From positions 527,261-591,260 of the forward strand of contig NZ_JARXRO010000020.1 of assembly GCF_029887935.1 (NCBI RefSeq): a stretch of DNA of 64,000 nucleotides, written 5' to 3'. Of this stretch, positions 35,028-44,434 are shown piece by piece. The DNA comes from Luteimonas kalidii. Lineage in GTDB: Bacteria > Pseudomonadota > Gammaproteobacteria > Xanthomonadales > Xanthomonadaceae. A program made the translations under genes and the position numbers. Position 1 is the first letter of the stretch; every line of letters begins with the position of its first letter. The notes below the pieces were generated by a model. The model was given only the letters and a program-made list of their open reading frames with translations, made no database searches and was not told where the DNA came from.

Positions 35028-37547
35028 ATGAGAAGAGCGGTCACTGATATGGACGATCTGCGGGCCGAGGTGGCAGGCAGCGGTGAGCAAAGGCCGCCTG
35101 GTCGCGCCGGTTCCAGGAGCATCATCTCCGAATACTTGGCGATGTGGGCGTCCCGGTCGCACCTGCACCGGGCCGTACTCAGGACCGGGAGCACCCATGC
35201 CAGAGAGCTTCTGGCGGCGTTGGTGACCCGGCACGACCGTGACTGGCCGACATTGCGGGCTGAGGTACTTGCCGCGAACGACGCCACGGCCCCGGCGGCC
35301 GTATCCGCATTGCTTTCAGGGCCCAATGCGGCCCACGTGCTGACGCTTGCGCGCGTGGTCGCACTGCAGAACCGGCTCGAGGGTGATCGGGAGTTCGGCC
35401 ACGCACTGTATCGCCTGTTCGCGGCGCGGAAGGGACTGGAGGCCTTGAAGGACCGGCACGCGAAGTTGGCGGCGGACCTGGCCGTCCGGCTTGGCGACCA
35501 CGAGTTCGCGCGGCGAATCGTGGACCGTGGGCTGTTGTCGGGGCTCGACCGTGCCGCGATCCGGGCGGACATCGAACATCCGGCCTTACGGGGGGGGCAG
35601 GCTTCGGCCGATTGGCTCGAAGCCTTGAACTACCAGTTCGTGGCGGATGGCGTCGCGCCGATCGAGTTGCTGCCGGAGGAGGGCGAACGGTCCCTCTTCG
35701 ACCGCCTGGCGGCCGCGCCGCGGCCGCAGGTCCCCGACGGGCCGCTGGTCAGCGTCGTCGTAACGACCTGGTGCCCGGGCCCCGAGTTCATCAGCGCGTT
35801 CCGGAGCGTGACGGCCCAGACATGGCGCAATCTGGAGATCCTGGTCATCGACGACTGTTCGCCTGACGAGTACCAGGAGTTCATCCAGTCGGTGGTCTCG
35901 GAAGACTCGCGGGCGCGGCTGATCCGGATGCCGCGCAACGGCGGTACCTATGTCGCGCGCAACCGCGGACTTAGGGAGGCGAAAGGGGACCTTTTCACGG
36001 TCCATGACAGTGACGACTGGGCGCATCCGGAGCGTATCCAGAGACAGGTCGACCGGATGCAGGCGAATCCGCATCTGATCTCCAGCAGCAGTCGGGCCTT
36101 GCGCCTGGACGACGACCTGGTGTTCTCACTGCCAGGAGTGTCGGCTTCGCGCGAGAACGCTTCGTCGCTCACTTTCTGGCGGGAAAGGGCCATCGAGGCG
36201 ATCGGCTTCTACGATGCATCCAGGAAGGGGGCGGACACCGAGTATGCCGTCCGCCTCACGCGCCATTTCGGAGAGCGACGGCATGCCCTGCTGAAAGAGC
36301 ATCTTGCCTGCATCAGGCTGCGTGTGGGTTCGCTGTCGCGTGAGGAATTCAAACCGGGTTGGCGTCATCCCGCGCGCGCAGCTTACCGCCGCGGCTACCT
36401 CTGGTGGCATGACGCAGCGTCGTGGCGGAGTGGCGTCCTGCGCAACAACGGTTCGGTGCGGGCGCGGTGTTTTCCCGAACCGATCGGCTTCATGCCGGAA
36501 CGCGAATCGGAACGAGCGCAAGCGCGCAGGCAGTGGGATGTGGTCTACCTGATGGATGCGCGCGCGGACGCGCCGCTTCCCGAAGGTGCCGTCGAGGAGA
36601 TGCTGGAGCTGGCCGACGCGGGCGCGAAAGTCGCCTTGATGCACATCGAATCGTTGCTTTATCCGTTCGTGAAGGAGTTCGAGGGTTTTTCCGACGAGGT
36701 GCAGGGACTGATCGCACGGGGGCGGCTCGGCGAGGTACTGCCGACCGATGCCGTCAGGATTGCGACCCTGGTGGTCCGTGACCCGTCCTGTCTCCAATTC
36801 ACGGATGACGAACCCTCGGCGTTCACCGCCGAACGGGTTCTGCTCGTTCCAGACCGAATGCCGCGCGGGTTGCCGCGCCCCTTTGATTGTGCGGACGTCG
36901 AGGCCAACATCGCGCGCAAGTTGGGCGTTTCGACCTCTTGGCTTCTTCCGCCCGGCGAGAACAGTGCCGACTGGCCCGGCATCGCTGCCGAACCCCGGCG
37001 CTGGGGCGCGAAGGTGTTCGGGAGATCCCGGTACGCCGCGCCTCGGCCGCGGGCGGTCAAGTTCGGGCGCGGCCTCACCGTCGCCTGCCTGGCAGATGGA
37101 ACGACGCCCGATCAGCGCGACACCTGGGCCGAACTGGCAGGTGCGGTACGGACGCGCGTCTGGCTCGCGGCGGAACCCGACGATGGGCCTGCGTCCGGAA
37201 ACCTGGATCGCGTGCTGCGCGCGCGTGACGTCGATTCCGTGGAACTCGCCCTTACCGATGTCGTACTGCTGCAGTGCAGTCCCCAGCTTCCCGGCGCGAG
37301 GCAGATTGCGCAGGCTGCGATCGCCTCGGGATGCATCGTGCTAGGGGCAGAATCCCTTTGGGGCGAGGAGTTCGCCCACTCCGGCTTACTGGCGCCGGTA
37401 GCAGGCTTCGGGACATGGTTGAGCGCGTTTCTTGCAAATCCGCCGGCGCTCGCGGATCACCGCAGGTTCGCCCGGAAATGGCTGCACGCAACCGGCGGAC
37501 GCCGCGCCTTGATCGAACAACTCACTGGAAAGCACCTGGATGAATGA
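35028..37547 (+). CDS. Large GT2-family glycosyltransferase
   Basis: An 839-residue protein. The first ~235 residues are helical and not recognised. A GT-A glycosyltransferase family 2 domain starts at LVSVVVTTWCPGPEF (about 239), with VIDDCSPDEYQEF, YVARNRGLREAKGD and TVHDSDDW as the nucleotide/metal-binding blocks (DSD about 325). The remaining ~350 residues include a CgeB-like tail (LLQCSPQLPGARQIAQAA; GCIVLGAESLW). It probably extends the O-polysaccharide. Possible starts are GTG 35022 (overlapping the previous TAG), ATG 35028 or ATG 35049. Its end overlaps the dehydrogenase start by eight bases. Confidence 0.8.
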   Translation: MRRAVTDMDDLRAEVAGSGEQRPPGRAGSRSIISEYLAMWASRSHLHRAVLRTGSTHARELLAALVTRHDRDWPTLRAEVLAANDATAPAAVSALLSGPNAAHVLTLARVVALQNRLEGDREFGHALYRLFAARKGLEALKDRHAKLAADLAVRLGDHEFARRIVDRGLLSGLDRAAIRADIEHPALRGGQASADWLEALNYQFVADGVAPIELLPEEGERSLFDRLAAAPRPQVPDGPLVSVVVTTWCPGPEFISAFRSVTAQTWRNLEILVIDDCSPDEYQEFIQSVVSEDSRARLIRMPRNGGTYVARNRGLREAKGDLFTVHDSDDWAHPERIQRQVDRMQANPHLISSSSRALRLDDDLVFSLPGVSASRENASSLTFWRERAIEAIGFYDASRKGADTEYAVRLTRHFGERRHALLKEHLACIRLRVGSLSREEFKPGWRHPARAAYRRGYLWWHDAASWRSGVLRNNGSVRARCFPEPIGFMPERESERAQARRQWDVVYLMDARADAPLPEGAVEEMLELADAGAKVALMHIESLLYPFVKEFEGFSDEVQGLIARGRLGEVLPTDAVRIATLVVRDPSCLQFTDDEPSAFTAERVLLVPDRMPRGLPRPFDCADVEANIARKLGVSTSWLLPPGENSADWPGIAAEPRRWGAKVFGRSRYAAPRPRAVKFGRGLTVACLADGTTPDQRDTWAELAGAVRTRVWLAAEPDDGPASGNLDRVLRARDVDSVELALTDVVLLQCSPQLPGARQIAQAAIASGCIVLGAESLWGEEFAHSGLLAPVAGFGTWLSAFLANPPALADHRRFARKWLHATGGRRALIEQLTGKHLDE

Positions 37548-38844
37548 GAACAACGGGACGGGAACTCCCTTGGCGGGAGAGGTACGCATGGCGATCGTGG
37601 GCCTCGGTTATGTGGGACTACCGCTGGCGGTCGCATTCGGGCGCACCATGCCCGTCGTGGGGTACGACATCAGTGCGGATCGTGTCGAGTCGCTGCGCAG
37701 GGGAGAGGACGCCACGCTGGAAGTCTCTGTGGACGAACTGGCCGCTGCGGAAAGCCTCACCTATTCGTCAACCCTGGAAGACATCCGCGAATGCAACGTC
37801 TTCATCGTGACCGTGCCCACGCCGATCGATGCGGCGCGCAGGCCGGACTTCGACCCGCTACTCAAGTCCAGCCAGGCCATCGGTTCCATCCTCAAGCGCG
37901 GCGACGTGGTCATCTACGAGTCCACGGTGTATCCCGGCGTGACCGAGGAAGTCTGCGTGCCGGTGCTGGAGCATGCCTCGGGCCTGCGTTTCAATGCCGA
38001 CTTCTTCTGCGGCTACAGCCCTGAGCGGATCAATCCCGGGGACAAGGAACGCACCGTCACCAAGATCATGAAGGTGACTTCTGGCTCTACACCCGAAGTG
38101 GCCGACTTCGTCGACGGACTCTATCGGAAGGTCATCACGGCGGGCACCCACAAGGCCAGTTCCATCCGCGTGGCCGAGGCTGCGAAGGTGATCGAGAACA
38201 CGCAGCGCGACATCAACATCGCGCTGATGAACGAACTGTCGCGCATCTTCAACCGGATCGGCATCGACACGCACGAAGTGCTGGCCGCCGCGGGAACCAA
38301 GTGGAACTTCATGAAGTTCACACCCGGCCTGGTGGGCGGGCACTGCATTGGCGTGGATCCCTATTATCTCGCGCACAAGGCCGCGATGCTGGGGTACAAC
38401 CCGGAACTGATCCTGGCGGCCCGGCGCATCAACGACGAGATGGGACCCTACGTCGCGGATCGCGTCCTGCGAACCATGGCGAAGGCAGGCTTGAACATCG
38501 TCGGCTCGCGGATCCTTGTGCTTGGCCTGGCGTTCAAGGAGAACTGTCCCGACGTCCGCAACACGAAGGTTGTCGATGTCCTGAAGGAACTTGCCGATAC
38601 GAACGCCAGGCTGGAGGTCTACGACCCCTGGGTCGACGCCGCGGATGCGCGGCGTGAGTACGGCATCGAGCTGGTCGACGCCGTCGCGCCCGGAGCCTAC
38701 GACGCGGTGATTCTGGCGGTCGCGCATCACCAGTTCGTGGGTCCGCAGGCATCTGTCGACGTCGAATCACTGCTGAAGCCGGGCGGAATCGTCTTTGACG
38801 TAAAAGGCGTTCTGCCTCAGCTTCCCCATGTTTCACGACTCTGA
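37540..38844 (+). CDS. tviB: UDP-N-acetylhexosamine 6-dehydrogenase (TviB/WbpO family)
   Basis: A 434-residue nucleotide-sugar dehydrogenase. The NAD motif is MAIVGLGYVGLPLAVAFG (about residue 17). FCGYSPERINPGDKERTVTK and EAAKVIENTQRDINIAL follow, and the catalytic Cys is in GLVGGHCIGVDPYYLAHKA (about 270). These blocks match TviB/WbpO rather than UDP-glucose dehydrogenase or WecC. It oxidises UDP-GlcNAc or UDP-GalNAc to the uronic acid, supplying an acidic sugar for the polysaccharide. It overlaps the preceding GT gene by eight bases and is followed by a lipoprotein gene. Confidence 0.9.
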   Translation: MNENNGTGTPLAGEVRMAIVGLGYVGLPLAVAFGRTMPVVGYDISADRVESLRRGEDATLEVSVDELAAAESLTYSSTLEDIRECNVFIVTVPTPIDAARRPDFDPLLKSSQAIGSILKRGDVVIYESTVYPGVTEEVCVPVLEHASGLRFNADFFCGYSPERINPGDKERTVTKIMKVTSGSTPEVADFVDGLYRKVITAGTHKASSIRVAEAAKVIENTQRDINIALMNELSRIFNRIGIDTHEVLAAAGTKWNFMKFTPGLVGGHCIGVDPYYLAHKAAMLGYNPELILAARRINDEMGPYVADRVLRTMAKAGLNIVGSRILVLGLAFKENCPDVRNTKVVDVLKELADTNARLEVYDPWVDAADARREYGIELVDAVAPGAYDAVILAVAHHQFVGPQASVDVESLLKPGGIVFDVKGVLPQLPHVSRL

Positions 38845-38854
38845 GGTCATTCCC

Positions 38855-39370
38855 ATGAAGAAACACATTCTCGCGACTCCCCTGCTCGTCATGCTCGGTG
38901 CCTGCGGCATCGACAAGCCCCCGCCGGCGGCACCCGACACTCAGCCAGTCGAAGCGGAAACCGTTTCTCCGGAGTCACCAGCCCGAGTCTCGGCAGAGGC
39001 CCTGCCTGAAAAGGATCCCGCCGCGCTTCGCCTGGAAAGGTTCGCAGAGCAGCTCGTCGCTGACGGCAAGGGTCACTTTCGTTTCAACCGGATCCGTGAT
39101 GCCAAGGGAGGAGGCAAGGAGCGCCAGGTTTTCGTGGAGGTCGTAGGCCTCACCGATGAACAGGCAGCGGACGCTGCGGCACAGGTACTGCTCGGCTTGG
39201 GATACGAGCAGGGGCGGCGGTGGAGCGACGAGAATGGCGTCAGGATCCGCTTTGCCGACGTGGGGGACATCCCTGTCAGCGTCCTTGTCCGATCTCGTGA
39301 AGCGCACTCAGGCCTGAATCACGACGATTCCACCGCTTCTGTCTATCTGACTCGACCCGTTGGTGGATGA
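38855..39370 (+). CDS. Predicted lipoprotein of unknown function
   Basis: A 171-residue protein with a short lipoprotein signal (MKKHILATPLLVMLGAC, lipobox LGAC, Cys17). A Pro/Glu/Ser-rich linker follows, then a ~100-residue globular part (DGKGHFRFNRIRDAKGGGKE, then VFVEVVGLTDEQAADAAAQVL). No family was recognised. It starts ten bases after the dehydrogenase stop, with GAGGTCATTCCC upstream, so it is probably the last gene of the left-hand operon. It may be an outer-membrane accessory of the polysaccharide system, which is inference from position only. Confidence 0.7.
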   Translation: MKKHILATPLLVMLGACGIDKPPPAAPDTQPVEAETVSPESPARVSAEALPEKDPAALRLERFAEQLVADGKGHFRFNRIRDAKGGGKERQVFVEVVGLTDEQAADAAAQVLLGLGYEQGRRWSDENGVRIRFADVGDIPVSVLVRSREAHSGLNHDDSTASVYLTRPVGG

Positions 39371-39758
39371 CAGGGTGGCAAGCTCGAATGTCTCGCAGCA
39401 AATAATCGGCAAGAGAGTGATCTGTGGCGGGCGGCGTCGATTGCGCAAGCGCGAGGGCGGCCACGGAACCTATACGGAAAGTGCAGTGGGCTTTCGCGGA
39501 CGCGCTCGGTTGTATGTGGCTCTCCATGCGGCTCACCCCCGCACGGTAGTACGTGCGCACGTTCATCTGGCGGGCGACCCCGCCGTTCGTTCGAACGGAA
39601 AGCCCAGCATCGAGGCGACTTCCGCCGGGCTTCCACTTCACGGCACGAGCTGGCAGTTGGTGTAGTGGACATCGGCGGCGTCACAGGATGAGGTGTCCGT
39701 CTGGAACGATGCCTTTTGGAACGGTCGAGCGCGCTCGCGAGTGAGTTTGAGAAACGAA
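39371..39758. other. 388-bp stretch without a recognised gene
   Basis: Between the lipoprotein and the low-GC transferase gene no family-like reading frame was seen. Short frames on both strands are open but lack starts with ribosome-binding sites and have no recognisable motifs. Base composition falls towards the right end. It may be eroded sequence left by insertion or recombination at the edge of the transferred segment. Confidence 0.5.
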
Positions 39759-41015
39759 ATGGTCGACATAATTGCTGTGCGGACGGACGGGTTTGGCCAG
39801 AGGCTGAAGGTCATGCTGCAAGCCATGAAGCTAGCCTCAGAGAATCGGATCGGCATGAAGTTTCTGTGGGATGAGAAAAAGGGCGCATACGGAAGCTTTC
39901 ATTCATGCGGTGACGTGAACGAGATATTCTCATCAGATTTTGTGGAAAGGCATTACATAAAACAGAAGCCGGCAACAGTGCCTTGGCGTCGCGGCATTAA
40001 CTACTCCGCTGTCGGTTTGGACATAGCTCTACGCAAATTCGATGGCGACGCGGGCGAGTGCTTTCGAGAGCAGTTCGAGAGTATCGGATTCGCTCCGAGA
40101 ATGCAGAATGCAATCGACTTGGCTAGGCGTCCCGATGTCGCCAGGGCGTCCGCGATTCATCTGCGCGGTGGAGACATCTTGTACGGGGAGTTAAGGAAGC
40201 ATGCTTTCACACATCAGGACAAGGTGATCCCTCTTCCTGTCGCAAAGAAGATGATCGCTTCAAGTGACGGCAAGAGATGGGTCGTTTTCGCTCAGGACTT
40301 GGCTCTTGAAGATGAACTCCGGAGCTACTCGAACGTCGTCATTTCAAGCGATCTCCGCGCTGATCTTACTTCCAATGCTGAGAAAACAGTTTTCGACATC
40401 GTGCTCATGTCGAGGTGCGAACAGATCTACGGAGGCACGAGCGCAGTCTGCGATATGGCCTCTATTATCTCTGGAAAAATACCAATTCGGCTAAGCGACA
40501 TCTTTTCAAGTGGCGATGTGTTGTCGGCAATATCAGAGGATTCCAAGTACAGGGCTGGTGAGTACGACAACTTGCTCATGGCTTCTCTGAAGACATCTCT
40601 GTATTATTACTCTGCTCGCGACCCCTCTGACAGGGCTTTACTGGAAGAGGGTGCGGTCCTGGACCCCGGCAACCCCGGGTTCCCTGTGCTATATTTCTTC
40701 GCGCTGTGTAGCGACGGACGTTTTTCCGAGGCCGAAGAACTTGCCAAGGATGCTCTGAAGAGGAAGAAGGCATCGGCATGGCTGGGGGTGATTATGGCCT
40801 TCATGTCCAGGCCCGCCATCAGGCAGAAGGTGTTCACGGAGGATCCGGGAAACCTGTCGATGCTGGGATATCACAATGCGCATGCGATTGTGACGTTCTC
40901 AAGGGCGTGCTCCAGCGGCCAGCCTGCCCTGGTCGGAACATTGGAGCAATCGGTAAGCCCGAGCCTGGATGCGCTGGTTGCGCAAATGCAGGTTCTGCTC
41001 GGTGGGAGGAAGTAG
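39759..41015 (+). CDS. Probable fucosyltransferase-like glycosyltransferase, low GC
   Basis: A 418-residue protein unlike its neighbours in composition: roughly half GC, with ATA, AAA and AGA codons that nearby genes avoid. The N-terminus VRTDGFGQRLKVMLQAMKLA resembles the opening of NodZ/GT11-type fucosyltransferases. The HLRGGD motif (about residue 133) matches the His-x-Arg-x-Gly-Asp pattern that binds GDP-fucose in that superfamily. GGTSAVCDMASII fits the later nucleotide-binding block. The C-terminal ~150 residues are helical, possibly TPR-like. gmd and fcl just downstream supply GDP-L-fucose, supporting the call. A GTG at 39693 is an alternative start. Confidence 0.6.
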   Translation: MVDIIAVRTDGFGQRLKVMLQAMKLASENRIGMKFLWDEKKGAYGSFHSCGDVNEIFSSDFVERHYIKQKPATVPWRRGINYSAVGLDIALRKFDGDAGECFREQFESIGFAPRMQNAIDLARRPDVARASAIHLRGGDILYGELRKHAFTHQDKVIPLPVAKKMIASSDGKRWVVFAQDLALEDELRSYSNVVISSDLRADLTSNAEKTVFDIVLMSRCEQIYGGTSAVCDMASIISGKIPIRLSDIFSSGDVLSAISEDSKYRAGEYDNLLMASLKTSLYYYSARDPSDRALLEEGAVLDPGNPGFPVLYFFALCSDGRFSEAEELAKDALKRKKASAWLGVIMAFMSRPAIRQKVFTEDPGNLSMLGYHNAHAIVTFSRACSSGQPALVGTLEQSVSPSLDALVAQMQVLLGGRK

Positions 41016-41158
41016 TGGATGCGCAGTGAACGGTGCGGGTTTACGCCCAGGCATACCTCTCGCCCAGATATACTCTCAACGGATCCACGGACTCGGAGGT
41101 CTTCAGGTCCGATGGTTATTGATTCTCCAGCCTGTGGATGTGGTGTCTTCTATGCTAG

Positions 41159-41711
41159 GGATTCTCTGAACAAGTCGCCCCCGATCGCCGACAATACCGT
41201 TTGCTGATCGGAGGCGGGATGCGATGACGCAGTTGAGCTTCTCCGATGCCGAGCACGCCGGCAAGCGCAAGCAGACCCGGCGGGAGGTGTTCCTGGGGGA
41301 GATGGAACAAGTGGTGCCGTGGAAGGCACTGCTGGCGCAGATCGAGCCGCACTACCCGAAGGCGGGCCGTGGCCGCCATCCCTACGCGCTGGAGGCGATG
41401 CTGCGCATCCACCTGCTGCAGCAGTGGTACGCGCTGAGCGATCCTGCGATGGAGGAAGCGCTGTACGAGATTGCCTCGATGCGGCAGTTTTTCCGCCTGT
41501 CGCTGCTGGAGGCGATCCCGGACGAGACGACGATCCTCAACTTCCGGCACCTGCTGACGGGGAAGGTGTGTCCGAAGATCGGAAGCAAAGGGAATCTTCA
41601 GGCAATTCCGGCCTGAGAACGGTTTTGGAAGCCGGTAGCGTGGAACCGAATCGAGGCCGATTGCACAGAACAAGGCCGAGGTGTCAGGCTGGCGGCTTGT
41701 TCAGACCGTCC
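41159..41711 (+). mobile_element. Internally deleted IS5-family element with intact ends
   Basis: The 553-bp element has terminal inverted repeats of about 21 bases: GGATTCTCTGAACAAGTCGCC at the left (listed here in one orientation, 41159-41179) and, at 41691-41711, the complement of GGACGGTCTGAACAAGCCGC. Both sides are flanked by CTAG (41155-41158 and 41712-41715), a YTAR target duplication as made by IS5-type transposases. It contains only the N-terminal third of the transposase. Full-length relatives are about 1.1-1.2 kb, so the middle is lost. With both ends intact it could still move if a full-length copy supplies transposase. Confidence 0.8.
41224..41616 (+). pseudogene. IS5-family transposase, N-terminal fragment
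   Basis: A 130-codon remnant. [22 protein letters not shown] then [20 protein letters not shown] and [20 protein letters not shown] are the standard N-terminal domain of IS5-group transposases (about 330 residues when intact). It reaches [10 protein letters not shown], just after the first catalytic Asp region ([10 protein letters not shown], then PDETTILNF), and then switches to an unrelated 20-residue tail ending at TGA. The remaining catalytic Asp and Glu are missing, so it is inactive. It lies wholly inside the element with intact ends. Confidence 0.88.
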
Positions 41712-41753
41712 CTAGGCGGGTAGCGCGCTATCAATATAGGATGGCAAAAGTTT

Positions 41754-42878
41754 ATGACTCAGAAAACTGCTCTCATCACAGGCATTACGGGCCAAGATGG
41801 CTCTTATCTGGCTGAATTTCTGCTGGAGAAGGGCTACATCGTGCACGGAATCAAGCGCCGTGCGTCGCTGTTCAACACCCAGCGCGTGGATCACATGCTT
41901 CAGAACCCTCAGGATGCCGGTTCTCGCTTCCACCTTCATTATGGTGACCTCACTGACACCAGCAACCTGACCCGGGTCATCGCTGAAGTGCAGCCGAACG
42001 AGGTCTACAACCTGGGCGCACAAAGCCATGTGGCGGTGAGTTTTGAAGCGCCGGAATACACGGCGGACGTGGATGCCCTTGGTGCCTTGCGTTTGCTCGA
42101 GGCGATCCGTTTCCTCGGGCTGCAGGACAAGACCCGCTATTACCAGGCGAGCACCAGCGAGCTCTACGGCCTGGTGCAGGAGATTCCACAAAGGGAAACC
42201 ACGCCCTTCTACCCGCGCAGCCCGTACGGCGTGGCCAAGCTTTACGCGTACTGGATCACGGTGAACTACCGCGAAAGCTATGGCATGTACGCGTGCAATG
42301 GCATCTTGTTCAACCATGAAAGTCCGCGCCGGGGCGAAACCTTCGTTACCCGCAAGATCACGCGTGGCCTGGCGAACATTGCCCAAGGCCTGGAGAAGAC
42401 GCTTTACATGGGCAACCTGGACGCACTGCGCGACTGGGGCCATGCCAAAGACTATGTCCGGATGCAGTGGATGATGCTGCAGCAGGAGAAGCCGCAGGAT
42501 TTCGTTATCGCCACCGGCGTTCAGTACAGCGTGCGGCAGTTCATTGAAATGGCGGCGAGGGAACTTGGCGTCATGGTGGCCTTTGAGGGCAGTGGCGCGG
42601 AAGAAAAGGGCGTTGTGGTGAAGGTAGAAGGAGACATGGCGCCTGCCCTGAAGCCAGGGGATGTGATAGTCACGATTGACCCGCGCTATTTCCGACCGGC
42701 AGAGGTCGAGACCTTGCTGGGCGATCCCACGAAGGCAAAGGATGAGCTGGGCTGGATCCCCGGAATCACGCTGCGCGATATGGTGGCAGAGATGGTGGCC
42801 AGTGACCTGTCGACCGCAAAGCAGCATGCGTTGCTCCGGACCCATGGCTATGACATCGCTCTAAGCTGCGAAAACTAG
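41754..42878 (+). CDS. gmd: GDP-mannose 4,6-dehydratase
   Basis: A 374-residue extended SDR enzyme that makes GDP-4-keto-6-deoxymannose, the first step to GDP-L-fucose or GDP-rhamnose. Motifs are [19 protein letters not shown] (NADP binding), SSTSEL-type STSELYG with the catalytic Thr, and [10 protein letters not shown] (Tyr-x3-Lys about residue 158). [17 protein letters not shown] is the GMD-specific block. The length is normal. GC is about 55-60%, lower than the flanks. It starts 43 bases after the IS5-family element and forms an operon with the small methyltransferase and fcl. Confidence 0.95.
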   Translation: MTQKTALITGITGQDGSYLAEFLLEKGYIVHGIKRRASLFNTQRVDHMLQNPQDAGSRFHLHYGDLTDTSNLTRVIAEVQPNEVYNLGAQSHVAVSFEAPEYTADVDALGALRLLEAIRFLGLQDKTRYYQASTSELYGLVQEIPQRETTPFYPRSPYGVAKLYAYWITVNYRESYGMYACNGILFNHESPRRGETFVTRKITRGLANIAQGLEKTLYMGNLDALRDWGHAKDYVRMQWMMLQQEKPQDFVIATGVQYSVRQFIEMAARELGVMVAFEGSGAEEKGVVVKVEGDMAPALKPGDVIVTIDPRYFRPAEVETLLGDPTKAKDELGWIPGITLRDMVAEMVASDLSTAKQHALLRTHGYDIALSCEN

Positions 42879-42886
42879 GGGTACTC

Positions 42887-43447
42887 ATGATGAGCCAGAT
42901 GGCTATCGAGAAATTGCATCTGGGTTGCGGCCCGCGCCACATACCCGGCTGGTACCACGTTGATGCACTTGCGCTGGCGCATGTCGATCATGTCGGACCG
43001 GTTGATGATCTGGCGTGGATCCCAGACGGTTCGGTGGGCATCATTTATGCCTCGCACGTGTTGGAACATTTCGGGCGCCATGCTTACATGAAGGTGTTGC
43101 AGGAGTGGCGGCGGGTGCTGCGGCCAGGCGGCATACTGCGCATCGCGGTTCCCGACTTCGCAGCCGCGGCCAGACTCTATGTTTCGGGGGCGTTGCCAAG
43201 GGGAATCGAGGAGATACGAGGGCTGATGTCCGGTGGTCAGAAGGACCAGTACGACTATCACTTCAATGTTTTCGACGAGCCTTCGCTCAAGGCTGCGATG
43301 CTGGAAGCCGGATTTTCCTCGGTGCGACATTGGGACTGGCGCACGACCGAGCACGCCGGCATCGACGATTTCTCGCAAGCGTACCTGCCGCACCTGGACA
43401 AGACGAACGGCACGCTGGTTTCTCTGAATCTTGAAGGTATAGCCTGA
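42887..43447 (+). CDS. Class I SAM-dependent methyltransferase (type 11)
   Basis: A 186-residue stand-alone methyltransferase. [20 protein letters not shown] (motif I near residue 10), [17 protein letters not shown] and [19 protein letters not shown] are the Methyltransf_11 blocks. It sits between gmd and fcl with gaps of eight and two bases, so it probably acts on a sugar of the same polysaccharide, for instance O-methylation of fucose or another residue. The acceptor cannot be told from sequence. Two ATG codons in tandem (42887, 42890) make the start uncertain by one residue. Confidence 0.87.
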   Translation: MMSQMAIEKLHLGCGPRHIPGWYHVDALALAHVDHVGPVDDLAWIPDGSVGIIYASHVLEHFGRHAYMKVLQEWRRVLRPGGILRIAVPDFAAAARLYVSGALPRGIEEIRGLMSGGQKDQYDYHFNVFDEPSLKAAMLEAGFSSVRHWDWRTTEHAGIDDFSQAYLPHLDKTNGTLVSLNLEGIA

Positions 43448-43449
43448 GC

Positions 43450-44418
43450 ATGCAGTCGGATTCCAGAATCTATGTCGCCGGCCACCGCGGGATGGTTGGT
43501 AGTGCCATCGTGCGCACCTTGAAGGCGCAGGGCGTGCCGGACAAGAACATCGTCACTCGTACTCACGCCGAGCTGGACTTGACTGACCAGCGGGCAGTGG
43601 GCGAGTTTTTTGCGCAGGAAAGGCCTGATCAAGTTTATCTGGCTGCCGCCAAGGTGGGTGGCATCCACGCCAACAATATCTACCCGGCCGATTTCATTTA
43701 CGACAATATGATGATGCAGGCCAACGTCATCCAGGCCGCGCACCGGAACGACGTGCAGAAACTGCTCTTCCTCGGGTCCAGTTGCATTTATCCGCGCATG
43801 GCCCAGCAACCGATGAGGGAAACTGCGTTGCTGACCGGAACGCTGGAGCCGACCAACGAACCGTATGCCATCGCCAAGATCGCTGGCATCAAGCTGTGTG
43901 AGAGCTACAACCGCCAGTACGGGCGCGACTACCGTAGCGTGATGCCTACCAACCTCTATGGTCCAGGCGACAATTACCATTCCGAGAACAGCCACGTCAT
44001 TCCAGCGCTTCTGCGGCGCTTTCACAAGGCCAAGGCGGGGAATGCGCCCGAGGTCGTCATCTGGGGGACGGGAAGCCCAAAGCGCGAGTTCCTTTTTGTG
44101 GACGACATGGCGGCAGCCAGCGTGTTCGTGATGAACCTGGACGATGAGGTTTACTGGAACGAAGTGCAGCCACAACTAAGTCACATCAACGTGGGCTATG
44201 GCGAAGACGTGACGATCGCGGAGCTGGCGCAAACAATCGTCGGCGTGGTGGGTTATGCAGGCGATGTGGTTTTCGATGCGAGCAAGCCAGATGGTCCGCC
44301 CCGCAAATGGATGGATTCGGGACGGCTCAATGCGTTGGGATGGAAGCCTGTGGTCGCGCTGGAAGAAGGATTGCGGCGCGCTTATCAGGACATGCTGCGG
44401 GCCGCGGGTTACGCCTGA
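43450..44418 (+). CDS. fcl: GDP-L-fucose synthase
   Basis: A 322-residue epimerase/reductase (WcaG) that converts GDP-4-keto-6-deoxymannose to GDP-L-fucose. [16 protein letters not shown] is the NADP motif, [16 protein letters not shown] carries the Ser/Cys active-site block, and [20 protein letters not shown] the Tyr-x3-Lys (about residue 139). [11 protein letters not shown] and the C-terminal [12 protein letters not shown] are characteristic. With gmd it completes the fucose donor route; GDP-mannose must come from genes elsewhere. GC is about 58%. Confidence 0.95.
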   Translation: MQSDSRIYVAGHRGMVGSAIVRTLKAQGVPDKNIVTRTHAELDLTDQRAVGEFFAQERPDQVYLAAAKVGGIHANNIYPADFIYDNMMMQANVIQAAHRNDVQKLLFLGSSCIYPRMAQQPMRETALLTGTLEPTNEPYAIAKIAGIKLCESYNRQYGRDYRSVMPTNLYGPGDNYHSENSHVIPALLRRFHKAKAGNAPEVVIWGTGSPKREFLFVDDMAAASVFVMNLDDEVYWNEVQPQLSHINVGYGEDVTIAELAQTIVGVVGYAGDVVFDASKPDGPPRKWMDSGRLNALGWKPVVALEEGLRRAYQDMLRAAGYA

Positions 44419-44434
44419 ATCTTCGCTGGTGACA

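Noticed and set aside
37540..38844. Assignment of the dehydrogenase as WecC (UDP-ManNAc dehydrogenase) because wecB is in the locus
   Set aside because: The FCGYSPERINPGDKERTVTK and GTKWNFMKFTPGLVGGHC blocks match TviB/WbpO, and wecB lies in a separate, oppositely oriented unit.
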